The notes under the pieces: generated by a model
Database searches by the model: none
Told to the model about the DNA's origin: nothing
The model's input: only the letters and a program-made list of their open reading frames with translations
NCBI GenBank assembly: GCA_030038475.1
Contig: JASHOU010000062.1
Span: forward strand, 1-64,000
DNA: 64,000 nt
Origin: Terriglobales bacterium
GTDB taxonomy: Bacteria; Acidobacteriota; Terriglobia; Terriglobales; Acidobacteriaceae
Reading direction: 5' to 3'
Position numbers and translations under genes: made by a program
Shown: piece by piece, positions 45,214 to 53,267 of the stretch
Position numbering within the stretch: position 1 is the stretch's first letter
Layout of the letters: each line of letters opens with the position of its first letter

Positions 45214-46329
45214 ATGAGCGACAAGAAGCCGGTCGTAATCTACGGCGCCAACGGTTTCTCGGGACGCCTTATTGCGGAGTTTTTGCGTGAATACAATGTG
45301 CCGTTCATCGCTGCCGGCCGCAGCCGCGCGCGGCTCGAAGACGTGATGAAGCACGTTCCCGGCATCGAAACCGCCAACTATGAGGTCGTCGAAACCAAGG
45401 GATCGGTCGAAGCGCTCACGCAACTCTTTGCCGGAGCGAAGGTGGTGTGCAACACGGCCGGACCCTTCATCTACAACGGTCCAACCGTGATTGAAGCCGC
45501 GCTGAACGCAGGCTGCCATTATCTGGACATTGGCGGCGAGCAGGCGTGGATTCGCCAGGTGAAGGAAAAGTGGGGCGCTAAGTTCCGAGAGCGCGGATTA
45601 CTCGCCGCTCCCGCCACGGCGTTCATGTCGTCGGTGAGCGATGCCGCGATTCGCACCTGCCTCGAACACAATCGCGGAATCGACACGCTCGAAGTGCTGA
45701 CCATGTTCAAAGGCAACCCCACCTTCGGTTCCACGCAGACCATCTTCGCCGTGATTCAGACCGACGCTTTTTACCTTGAGCAAAACGCCTACAAACCGTG
45801 GCCGCGCGCCACGCGGTACGATGTGGTTGTGCCGGGCAGCATTCAAACTCAGCTCGCTCTAGCCTGGGGAGGTTTCCCTCATCCGGTCTGGTATAAGGAT
45901 CATCCGCAGGTAGCCAATGTGCGTTCGTTTGGCGGGCTGCTCGACCGGCAGATTATGGAAGGCGTGGCCGCGACAGAAAAATTGTTTGAAGAGCAGATTC
46001 GGCCATTGCCTGCGGTCGAACAGGAGCGAAAGCTTAGCGAGATGGCGAATGCGGTGACGGCCGGCACGCCGCCGCGGGAAAACCCCCGCGAACACCGAAC
46101 CATCGATGTAATCGTCGGCCGCGGCAGCACAGAGAGCGTGCAGTGTGCTGTCTTCGGGACGTGCTGCTATCGGCAGACCGCGCTCATTCAGGCGTTTGCG
46201 GCGCACAATCTGGTGTATGCGGCGCCGCGAGTGGTGGGCTTCGCGTCTGCGCCGCAGGCTTTCGGCCACCGGGAGATCCTCGGCGTTTTGGAAACGCATG
46301 GTCTTTCCAAGGTGAAAATGTTGCCGTAG
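45214..46329 (+). CDS. Saccharopine-dehydrogenase-like NAD(P)-binding oxidoreductase
   Basis: 371 aa. It opens with a Rossmann fold (VVIYGANGFSGRLIAEFL, with GANGFSG as the dinucleotide loop), then VCNTAGPFIYNG and GCHYLDIGGEQ, as in saccharopine-dehydrogenase-like and trans-acting enoyl reductase-like families. The substrate domain follows (about 130-370). GAGGTG lies 6 nt before the ATG. It is the first of five genes in one direction up to 50470. True saccharopine dehydrogenases have other partners, so it is likely a catabolic reductase here. The reaction is unknown. Confidence 0.78.
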   Translation: MSDKKPVVIYGANGFSGRLIAEFLREYNVPFIAAGRSRARLEDVMKHVPGIETANYEVVETKGSVEALTQLFAGAKVVCNTAGPFIYNGPTVIEAALNAGCHYLDIGGEQAWIRQVKEKWGAKFRERGLLAAPATAFMSSVSDAAIRTCLEHNRGIDTLEVLTMFKGNPTFGSTQTIFAVIQTDAFYLEQNAYKPWPRATRYDVVVPGSIQTQLALAWGGFPHPVWYKDHPQVANVRSFGGLLDRQIMEGVAATEKLFEEQIRPLPAVEQERKLSEMANAVTAGTPPRENPREHRTIDVIVGRGSTESVQCAVFGTCCYRQTALIQAFAAHNLVYAAPRVVGFASAPQAFGHREILGVLETHGLSKVKMLP

Positions 46330-46408
46330 TTGTTTGCAGGCAAGATGATTCGTGTGTGGAGACGGGATTAGCCCGGTCGCTACGTGCGACATAGGCAAGC
46401 AGAAGACG

Positions 46409-47983
46409 ATGCGGGCCATCGATTATTTCGACAAAAGCGCAGATTTGTGTCCCGAGCGGGATGCAATTTTGGAGGAAAACGCGCGTCATTCCTACGCTGA
46501 AACGCGCGCTTTCAGCGAGCGAATCGCGCGAGGAATGTGCGCCCTCGGCGTCGGGCGGGAACAGCGTGCTGCCATCTACTCGCCCAATCATCCGGCGGTT
46601 CTATTCTGCATGTTGGGTTTTCTTCGCGCCGGCGCGGCGTGGGTTCCCGTCAACTTTCGCAACGCAAGCGATGCCAACGTGGAGTTCCTGAATTATTCCG
46701 AGACAACCTGGCTTTTCTATCACAGCTGCTTTCGCCGTGAAGTTCAAGAAATTCGCAGGCGCGTTCGCTCGCTGCAGCATTTTATTTGTATCGACGGTGG
46801 TGACAGCGAGGATCCCTCGCTTACGAATTTCATGGAGCAGGGAAGCGCAGGAGACGCGGGCGACCCCGATTGGGCCGACGCTCACGGAAATCCCGAGGAC
46901 GTCATGGGCCTCGTTCCAACCGGCGGAACAACCGGTCCGGCGCGGGGTGTGCGCGTGACCAATCTTGCCTGGGGCACGATGATCGAGATGGCAATCCACT
47001 ACTGGAGCGGTGGGGTCGACGCTCCGGTTTGCCTTTGCACAGCGCCGCTCTCCCACGCAGCCGGACCCGTCGCGTTCGCAACTTTGGCTATGGGCGGGAC
47101 CAACGTGGTTCTTCCCACATTCGATGCCACCGAGGTGTTGCAGGCCATTGAGCGCCACCGCGTCACGCACATGTTTCTTCCGCCCACGGCGCTGTATTCG
47201 CTGCTCGCCCATCCGGAAGTGAAGAAGTTCAATCACTCCAGCCTGCGCGTTTTTCTGCTTGCCGGCTCTCCGGTTTCGCCCGACAAATTCAAACAAGCCA
47301 TAGAAGTCTTCGGCCCGTGCATGTGCCAGTCCTATGGGCAAACCGAAGCGCCGATGCTGGTCACGTTTCTGGATTCGAAGACCGCAGCGGCGGCTGCAGC
47401 GGGAGATCATCCTGAGCGCCTGCGCAGTTGCGGAAAGCCGACGGCATCGGTTCGAGTCGCAATCATGGACGATGCCGGCAACATCCTTCCACCGCATCAG
47501 CCCGGAGAAATCGTGGTTCGCGGCTCGCTTGTGAGCGGCGGCTATTTCAACCTGCCGCAGGCGACAGCCGAGATTCGCGGCCACGGCTGGCACCACACCG
47601 GCGACGTCGCTTACCGCGACGAAGAGGGATACATTTATATTGTCGATCGCAAGAAGGATATGATTGTCAGTGGCGGCTTCAACGTCTATTGCGTGGAAGT
47701 TGAAGCCGGAATCATGGCGCTGCCGCAGGTTCACGAATGCGCTGTGATAGGCGTGCCCGACGAGAAGTGGGGTGAAGCAGTCAAAGCGCTGGTCGTGGTG
47801 AAACAAGGAGAATCGCTGACCGAGAGTGAAGTGATCGCGCACTGCAAGGCAAAACTGGGAAGCGTGAAATCTCCGAAGTCGGTTGATTTTGTGCGGGAGA
47901 TTCCCAAAACCATGGCGGGAAAACTCGACCGCAAAACCATGCGCAAACCGTATTGGGCGACGGCGGACCGCGAAGTGCACTGA
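46409..47983 (+). CDS. Acyl-CoA/aryl-CoA synthetase (AMP-binding)
   Basis: 524 aa from the ATG at 46409. It activates a carboxylic acid as acyl-AMP and then makes the CoA thioester. The AMP-binding P-loop reads PTGGTTGPARGV, where the normal Lys after Pro is replaced. YGQTEAP, HTGDVAYRDEEGYIYI and the hinge VDRKKDMI are normal, and the C-terminal catalytic Lys is in MAGKLDRKTM. It probably belongs to the fatty-acid/aryl-acid branch. Next to the pca genes it could supply CoA esters for the thiolase or the E1 enzymes; no pcaIJ transferase is present. Confidence 0.87.
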   Translation: MRAIDYFDKSADLCPERDAILEENARHSYAETRAFSERIARGMCALGVGREQRAAIYSPNHPAVLFCMLGFLRAGAAWVPVNFRNASDANVEFLNYSETTWLFYHSCFRREVQEIRRRVRSLQHFICIDGGDSEDPSLTNFMEQGSAGDAGDPDWADAHGNPEDVMGLVPTGGTTGPARGVRVTNLAWGTMIEMAIHYWSGGVDAPVCLCTAPLSHAAGPVAFATLAMGGTNVVLPTFDATEVLQAIERHRVTHMFLPPTALYSLLAHPEVKKFNHSSLRVFLLAGSPVSPDKFKQAIEVFGPCMCQSYGQTEAPMLVTFLDSKTAAAAAAGDHPERLRSCGKPTASVRVAIMDDAGNILPPHQPGEIVVRGSLVSGGYFNLPQATAEIRGHGWHHTGDVAYRDEEGYIYIVDRKKDMIVSGGFNVYCVEVEAGIMALPQVHECAVIGVPDEKWGEAVKALVVVKQGESLTESEVIAHCKAKLGSVKSPKSVDFVREIPKTMAGKLDRKTMRKPYWATADREVH

Positions 47984-48012
47984 AGAAGACCATTAAGCCG
48001 TGCGCAGAAAAA

Positions 48013-48044
48013 GTGCATTGAAGAAGTGGTGCATTGAAGCGGCG
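48013..48044 (+). repeat. Short direct repeat before lipoyl gene
   Basis: GTGCATTG-AAGAAGTG-GTGCATTG-AAGCGGCG: a 16-nt step that contains two octamers. It lies between the ligase stop and the lipoyl-protein gene. Confidence 0.45.
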
Positions 48045-48121
48045 CGAAGTCCCAATCGCCGAATCTCGGATTACGCAATCGAGTTGCGCGCGCCAGCGGA
48101 GGCATTGCCATTCTTACGACT

Positions 48122-48394
48122 TTGAAAGTCCCCAAGACCGGCGGTATCCCCACGACGAAAGCGAGCGTGCTTCGCTGGCTGAAGAGCGAGGGAGACGCGG
48201 TCGAAATCGGCGAAGCCGTGGTGGAGTTGGAGACCGAAAAAGTGAGCTACGAACTGGAGTCTCCGATTGCCGGCGTGCTGCTGAAAATTGTTGCCAGCGA
48301 AAACAATCAAGTTCCAGTCGGCGGCCCGCTTTGCCACATCGGCCAGCCGGGAGATTCGATTCCTGAAAAGTTCCCCTCTATGCAAAAGGAGTGA
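48122..48394 (+). CDS. Stand-alone lipoyl-domain carrier protein
   Basis: 90 aa, a single lipoyl (biotinyl/lipoyl) domain with nothing else. The modified Lys is in LETEKVSYE (about residue 40); the ETEK form points to lipoate rather than biotin. The beta-sandwich elements VPKTGGIPTTKASV and SPIAGVLLKI are complete. The start is uncertain: TTG at 48122 has no good site. ATT at 48110 has GCGGAGG 7 nt upstream and would add four residues (ILTT) that fit the family's N-terminus. The next gene (E1 alpha) follows closely. No E2 catalytic domain is attached or nearby. Confidence 0.82.
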   Translation: MKVPKTGGIPTTKASVLRWLKSEGDAVEIGEAVVELETEKVSYELESPIAGVLLKIVASENNQVPVGGPLCHIGQPGDSIPEKFPSMQKE

Positions 48395-48417
48395 CGCCGA
48401 AAAGGAGTGATGCGACG

Positions 48418-49473
48418 ATGAACGACCACAAAAGTCTCGGCAAAAACCTCGCCAGAAACCTCGGAAAAGATCGGCTGATCTGGATCTACACCCAGATGAT
48501 CCGCATTCGCGAATTCGAGGAGCACGTAAAGCGCACTTTCCTCGAGCATCCGGGAGCGATGCGTGGGCATACGCATCTGGCCGATGGCGCGGAAGCTTCG
48601 ATTGTCGGCACGCTCGCCACGCGCAACGCCACAGATTTCGTCATGCCGACGTATCGCTGTCATGCGCATCCGCTCGTGCTGGGCACGTCAGCGAAGAAGA
48701 TGATGGCCGAACTCTATGGCCGAAAAGACGGGCTGTGCAAAGGTTTTGGCGGGTCGATGCATTTAGCCGATCCGGATCGTTATTTTCCCGGCACTTCGGG
48801 CATCGTCGGTCAAAGTATCGCCCATGCCGCAGGCGCGGCATTGACGGCTCAAGTCAAGAACACTGGTCAGATCGTGTATTGCTTCTTTGGGGATGGCGCG
48901 AGCAAACAAGGCGCATTCTTCGAGACCCTCAATCTGGCCGCGCTCTGGAAGCTGCCGGTTGTGTTCATCCTCGAAAACAATGAATACCAGGCTTACACGC
49001 ATGTCGCTTTGGAAGACGCGAATGCGCAGGCCGGCGATCCACTTTCGCAGAAGGCCGCCGCGTTCAGCATTCCGGGCGTGACGGTCGATGGCAACGATCC
49101 GCTGCTCGTTTATGACGAAGTCGCCAAGGCTGCGGAGCGCGCTCGCACCGGCCTCGGCCCCAGCCTGATCGAATCGAAGTTCTACCGCTTGAGCGCGCAC
49201 GGCAACGCTATCACCATTCCTCCGGCGCCGACTCAGTTTCCCGAGCATGAAGCCATTGGAGTCTATGGCAACAAAGCCGAGTATCGCGCCGCAAAAGATC
49301 GAGACCCGATTCCGCGCTTTGCCGCGCATCTCGAGAGCGAGAAGATTCTCACGCAGTCAGAGCGGCAAGCTCTTGACGACAAAGCACGCGTCGAGATGGA
49401 CGATGCCGTCGCTTTTGCGCTGGCCAGTCCGCTGCCCGAGCCTGAAGAGGCCATCAAGTACGTTTACGCGTAG
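48418..49473 (+). CDS. 2-oxoacid dehydrogenase E1, alpha subunit
   Basis: 351 aa from the ATG at 48418, with AAGGAG 10 nt upstream. The thiamine-diphosphate motif is GDGASKQGAFFETLN...NN (the GDG to NN span), typical of PDH/acetoin/branched-chain E1 alpha. Other parts, such as MPTYRCHAHPLVLG, CKGFGGSMHL and TSGIVGQSIAHAAG, match the family. It should decarboxylate a 2-oxoacid or a 2-oxo compound such as acetoin and transfer the acyl group to lipoate. It makes an alpha2-beta2 unit with the next gene. Upstream lies the lipoyl carrier. Confidence 0.9.
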   Translation: MNDHKSLGKNLARNLGKDRLIWIYTQMIRIREFEEHVKRTFLEHPGAMRGHTHLADGAEASIVGTLATRNATDFVMPTYRCHAHPLVLGTSAKKMMAELYGRKDGLCKGFGGSMHLADPDRYFPGTSGIVGQSIAHAAGAALTAQVKNTGQIVYCFFGDGASKQGAFFETLNLAALWKLPVVFILENNEYQAYTHVALEDANAQAGDPLSQKAAAFSIPGVTVDGNDPLLVYDEVAKAAERARTGLGPSLIESKFYRLSAHGNAITIPPAPTQFPEHEAIGVYGNKAEYRAAKDRDPIPRFAAHLESEKILTQSERQALDDKARVEMDDAVAFALASPLPEPEEAIKYVYA

Positions 49474-49486
49474 GAGGTTCGTTCCA

Positions 49487-50470
49487 ATGTCCAGGGAAAT
49501 GATGTACGGCGAAGCGATGGCCGTTTCCATTACCGAAGAAATGCAGCGCGACGCGAATGTAATTTTCTACGGCCAGAACATGGCCATGACCGAGCGCGAC
49601 CCGATGCTGAAGATGTTCGGCCGAAACCGCGTTCGCATCGCACCGATTTCTGAAACTGCCGAAATTGGCATCGCGGTCGGTGCCGCGATTACGGGATTGC
49701 GACCCATCGTCGAGCTCTGGATGAGCGAGTTCATGCTGGTGGCCATGGACCAGATCATCAACGAAGCGCCGCGCCTGCGCTACATGTCGGGCGGCCAGGT
49801 GAAGGTTCCGCTGGTGCTGAAGGCTGGCTACGGATTCGCCGCGGGCTGGGCGGGTCAACACTCGAATTGTATTTATCACACAATGATGGGTATTCCGGGA
49901 CTGAAGGTCGCGCTGCCGTCAACTCCAGCCGACGCAAAGGGCTTGATGACAGCGGCCATTCGCGACGATAATCCCGTCGTATATCTTCACCACTACATGT
50001 TGACGCTCGACACCGGCGATGTTCCCGAGGGCGAATACATTGTTCCGTTCGGCGTCGCGGACATCAAGCGAGCCGGCAACGACGTCACAATCGTCGCCAC
50101 GGGATGGATGGTCAAGAAATCGCTAGCCGCAGCCGAGCAACTGACGCGTGAAGGCATTAGCGCCGAGGTGATCGATCCGCGAACGCTTGCCCCGCTCGAT
50201 GTAGAGACCATCGTCAAGTCGGTAAAGAAGACCGGCAGGCTCGTCCTGGTGGATCAGGCGCCCCGGCAATCGTCAGCGGCAGCCGTCATCGCCGCGGAGG
50301 TCGCGGAGAAAGGCTTCGAGCATTTGAGCGCGCCCATCGTAATGGTGACCGCGCTCGACGCTTCAGTGCCCTACAGCGAGCCGCTCGAAAGCTATCTGCT
50401 GCCCAACGAAGACAAAATCTCCGACGCGGTTCGTTCCGTCGTCGGTGAACACGCACGGATGCGCGCCTAA
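49487..50470 (+). CDS. 2-oxoacid dehydrogenase E1, beta subunit
   Basis: 327 aa from the ATG at 49487, with a perfect AGGAGG 9 nt upstream that overlaps the end of the alpha gene. It is the normal length for E1 beta. Family parts are GEAMAVSITEEMQRDANVIFYGQ, RIAPISETAEIGIAVGAAITGLRPIVE, GWAGQHSNC and the C-terminal half with TGRLVLVDQAPR. It gives the E1 heterotetramer with the alpha subunit. E2 (acyltransferase) and E3 (dihydrolipoyl dehydrogenase) genes are missing in this window, so the partner enzymes must lie elsewhere or are not used. Confidence 0.9.
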   Translation: MSREMMYGEAMAVSITEEMQRDANVIFYGQNMAMTERDPMLKMFGRNRVRIAPISETAEIGIAVGAAITGLRPIVELWMSEFMLVAMDQIINEAPRLRYMSGGQVKVPLVLKAGYGFAAGWAGQHSNCIYHTMMGIPGLKVALPSTPADAKGLMTAAIRDDNPVVYLHHYMLTLDTGDVPEGEYIVPFGVADIKRAGNDVTIVATGWMVKKSLAAAEQLTREGISAEVIDPRTLAPLDVETIVKSVKKTGRLVLVDQAPRQSSAAAVIAAEVAEKGFEHLSAPIVMVTALDASVPYSEPLESYLLPNEDKISDAVRSVVGEHARMRA

Positions 50471-50492
50471 GTTTAAAAACTGAGTTCGGAAA

Positions 50493-50515
50493 TGCGGTTC
50501 AGAAACAAAACCGCA
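50493..50515. terminator. Hairpin between convergent E1 beta and ALDH genes
   Basis: A seven-pair stem TGCGGTT/AACCGCA with a loop of 9 nt. No clean T-run follows on either strand, so termination is only probable. Confidence 0.35.
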
Positions 50516-50535
50516 AGCCGGCCCAAAACGCGAAG

Positions 50536-51987
50536 TTAGAACGGATAGTGTCGCGGCGTCGTCTGAATCGTAATCCAACGTAACTCCGTAAATTCGTCGA
50601 CGGCAGCCTTCCCGCCAAATCTCCCATAGCCGCTCGCCTTGACCCCTCCGAAGGGCATTTGCGCTTCGTCGTGTACAGTAGGACCGTTGACGTGGCACAT
50701 TCCTGAATCGATGCGCTTGGCAACTTCGACGGCGCGCGCAATGTCACGTCCGAAGACCGCAGCGGCAAGTCCATACTCGGTATCGTTGGCCAAAGTAATC
50801 GCGTCTTCGACAGTTTTGAAGCGAGTGATCGAAACCGAGGGACCGAAAGACTCTTCGCGGAAAATCTGCATCTCGGGTGTGACATGATCAACGATCACGG
50901 CGGGCATGATGGTCCCCTGCGCGTCGCCGCTCAGAAGAACTTTCGCACCGCGAGAAACCGCATCTTTCACCAGGCCTTTTACCCGATCGACTGTAGGCAT
51001 GCCCACGACCGCACCCAGGACTACGTCACCCTTTCGCGGATCGCCGCACGGCAGCGCCTTTACCTTGGCAACAAATTTTTGTGCGAAGGCGTCGGCCACT
51101 TTTTCATCGACGATGATGCGTTCGGTCGACATACAGATTTGTCCCTGGTTCATGAACGCCCCGAAAGCGGCCGCATCGACGGCAGCGTCGAGATCGGCAT
51201 CGTCAAGAATAATCAGCGGAGCCTTGCCTCCCAGTTCGAGCAGAACCGGCTTCAGATGCTTCGCTGCGGCGACGGCGATAAGCCTTCCCACACGCGTGGA
51301 GCCGGTGAAGTTGATGCGGCGCACCGCGCGATGCGCGATGAGAGTATCGACGATGGTTGAGGCGCTGGCAGCATCGTGCGTCAAGACGTTAACGACGCCG
51401 TGGTCCAGTCCGGCTTCGCGCAACACCGTGCCAATCAGGCGATGAGTCGCGGGGCAAGTCTCCGAAGCCTTCAGCACAACCGTATTTCCGCAAGCCAGCG
51501 GCATGGCAATCGCGCGCACGCCAAGAATCACCGGAGCGTTCCAGGGCGCAATGCCCAACACGACTCCTACAGGCTGCCGGATGGAAAACGCCAAACTGCC
51601 GGGGATTTCAGAGGGAATCGTTTCGCCCGAGACTTGCGTCGTCATCGACGCCGCTTCGCGCAGCATTTGCGCAGCAAGGTAGACATTGAAGCCGGCCCAG
51701 CCGGCGGTCGAACCGATCTCATCCATCATCACCGCAATAAAATCGGGCGTGCGAGCCTCGAGCAAATCGGCGGCGCGCAACAGCTTTTTGCGCCGTTCGT
51801 GCGGACCGAGCCCCGACCATGCCTTGAACGCCTCCGCGGCCGCTTCCGCGGCCAAGATTGCGTCGTCGGCGCCGGCCGCGGCCGCGCGGGTCGCAACTTC
51901 ACCGGAAATCGGATTTTGCCGCACAAAGGTTGCCGCGCTGCTAGCGGCCGTATCACGATCGCCGATCAGAAGCTGTACTTCGGTCAT
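50536..51987 (-). CDS. NAD(P)-dependent aldehyde dehydrogenase
   Basis: 483 aa. The catalytic Cys is in NQGQICMS, the general-base Glu in LELGGKAP, and the cofactor loop is INFTGSTRVG. The sequence resembles the salicylaldehyde/vanillin dehydrogenase group, which makes aromatic acids from aldehydes such as vanillin or protocatechualdehyde; this would feed protocatechuate into the pathway upstream on the same strand. Its ATG overlaps the stop of pcaC by 4 nt. It is the last gene of the pca operon and converges with E1 beta. Confidence 0.87.
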   Translation of the reverse strand: MTEVQLLIGDRDTAASSAATFVRQNPISGEVATRAAAAGADDAILAAEAAAEAFKAWSGLGPHERRKKLLRAADLLEARTPDFIAVMMDEIGSTAGWAGFNVYLAAQMLREAASMTTQVSGETIPSEIPGSLAFSIRQPVGVVLGIAPWNAPVILGVRAIAMPLACGNTVVLKASETCPATHRLIGTVLREAGLDHGVVNVLTHDAASASTIVDTLIAHRAVRRINFTGSTRVGRLIAVAAAKHLKPVLLELGGKAPLIILDDADLDAAVDAAAFGAFMNQGQICMSTERIIVDEKVADAFAQKFVAKVKALPCGDPRKGDVVLGAVVGMPTVDRVKGLVKDAVSRGAKVLLSGDAQGTIMPAVIVDHVTPEMQIFREESFGPSVSITRFKTVEDAITLANDTEYGLAAAVFGRDIARAVEVAKRIDSGMCHVNGPTVHDEAQMPFGGVKASGYGRFGGKAAVDEFTELRWITIQTTPRHYPF

Positions 51988-52400
51988 AACCGTTTCCTTT
52001 TTTTGGAGTTGGTTTTGCGCCCGCCATCCATCTCTTTAAAAACGTCGGCCGCAATGTGAAACGCGGTGTTCGCCGCGGGCACGCCGCAGTAGATTGCGGA
52101 TTGCAGCAAGACCTCTTTGATCTCATCGCGCGTCACGCCATTATTGAACGCGGCCTTCACGTGCATGCGGAATTCGTCGCCGCGGTTCAGGGCGACCATC
52201 ATGGCGAGCGTCAGCAGGCTGCGCGTATGGCGGGGAAGGCCGGGACGCGTCCATATTTCGCCCCAGGCATTGCGCGTGATGAAGTCCTGAAAATCGCGGT
52301 TGAACTCCGTCGTGTTCTCCCGGGCGCGATTCACGTACGCGGCGCCCAGGACCTCTCGCCGTACCTTCATTCCTTCTTCGTAGCGTTTGCTGTCGTCCAT
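51984..52400 (-). CDS. pcaC: 4-carboxymuconolactone decarboxylase
   Basis: 138 aa, the normal PcaC length and AhpD-like helical fold. It has YEEGMKVRREVLGAAYVNRA at the N-terminus, ITRNAWGEIWTRPGL, RSLLTLAMMVALNRGDEF and GVTRDEIKEVLLQSAIYCGVPAAN. It converts 4-carboxymuconolactone to 3-oxoadipate enol-lactone. It is in order with pcaD upstream and overlaps the ALDH gene by ATGA. The basic tail (RKTNSKKRKRL) is longer than usual. Confidence 0.93.
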   Translation of the reverse strand: MDDSKRYEEGMKVRREVLGAAYVNRARENTTEFNRDFQDFITRNAWGEIWTRPGLPRHTRSLLTLAMMVALNRGDEFRMHVKAAFNNGVTRDEIKEVLLQSAIYCGVPAANTAFHIAADVFKEMDGGRKTNSKKRKRL

Positions 52401-52423
52401 GGGCGTCGTCCATTATGCGTAGA

Positions 52424-53206
52424 TTATTTCGATAAGAAGTCGCTGACTGCCTTCGTGTAAGCCTCGGGCTGCTCCACATTCGAGAGGTGAGCTGCCTCGA
52501 GTTCAACCTTCACCGATCCGCGGATTTGCTCGCTGAGAAAGTCGGCGTCCGCGGCCGGCGTAACCGGATCTCTTGCCCCGTAGATCACCAGCGTCGGAGT
52601 TTTGATTTGCGCAATCGAGTCACGCTGGTCCATATCGCGAATAGCGGCACAGCACGCGGCGTAACCTTCCGGCGATGCGTTCTCGAGCATTTGCTGCGCT
52701 CTCGCGACTTTTTCTGGCGAGGACGCTCGAAAGTCCGGACTAAACCAGCGTTCGATAACAGCGGCCGCTACGGACTTCATCCCATCTTTGTCCTTGCGCA
52801 CGGTTGCAATGCGCGCGTTCCATGTTTCCTTTGTGCCGATGCGGGCGGCGGTGTTCGAGAGCACGAGACGATCGAGTCGTTCCGGTGCGTGAACCCCCAG
52901 CCACATTCCGATCGCACCGCCCATCGAAAGCCCGCAGAAATGAACGCGATTGAGGCGCAGCGAATCGAGCAGACCAATGACGTCGCGGCCCAACTGCTCG
53001 ATTGTGTAATCCCCGCGAGTTACTGATGACTGTCCATGCCCGCGAGTGTCATAACGTAGAACGCGGAAATGCCGCTGCAGCTCCGGCACTTGCGCGTCCC
53101 ACATGAAAAAATTGGTGCCGAGCGAATTGGAGAGCACGAACACAGGCCCAGTGCCACCGCTGAGCGAATAGTGGGTCCGCAATTCTCCAAGTTCGGCAAA
53201 CGGCAT
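52424..53206 (-). CDS. pcaD: 3-oxoadipate enol-lactonase
   Basis: 260 aa from the ATG at 53206, with AAAGG about 6 nt upstream; a longer frame upstream has no family similarity. It is an alpha/beta hydrolase. The nucleophile elbow is GLSMGG, the acid is in GARDPVTP, and the His is near the C-terminus in AAHLSNVEQP. It hydrolyses the enol-lactone to 3-oxoadipate. The order pcaB-pcaD-pcaC in this operon fits with that step. It is a separate gene rather than a PcaCD fusion. Confidence 0.93.
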   Translation of the reverse strand: MPFAELGELRTHYSLSGGTGPVFVLSNSLGTNFFMWDAQVPELQRHFRVLRYDTRGHGQSSVTRGDYTIEQLGRDVIGLLDSLRLNRVHFCGLSMGGAIGMWLGVHAPERLDRLVLSNTAARIGTKETWNARIATVRKDKDGMKSVAAAVIERWFSPDFRASSPEKVARAQQMLENASPEGYAACCAAIRDMDQRDSIAQIKTPTLVIYGARDPVTPAADADFLSEQIRGSVKVELEAAHLSNVEQPEAYTKAVSDFLSK

Positions 53207-53267
53207 GGTTGGCCTTTTCAGCGAAAGCATCAATATAGTAATGCGTGATATCAATGCGCGCGACCGA

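Noticed and set aside
46601-47980. 459-codon minus-strand frame opposite the acyl-CoA ligase
   Set aside because: The plus strand holds all AMP-ligase motifs; the antisense product has a His/Arg-rich composition typical of shadows.
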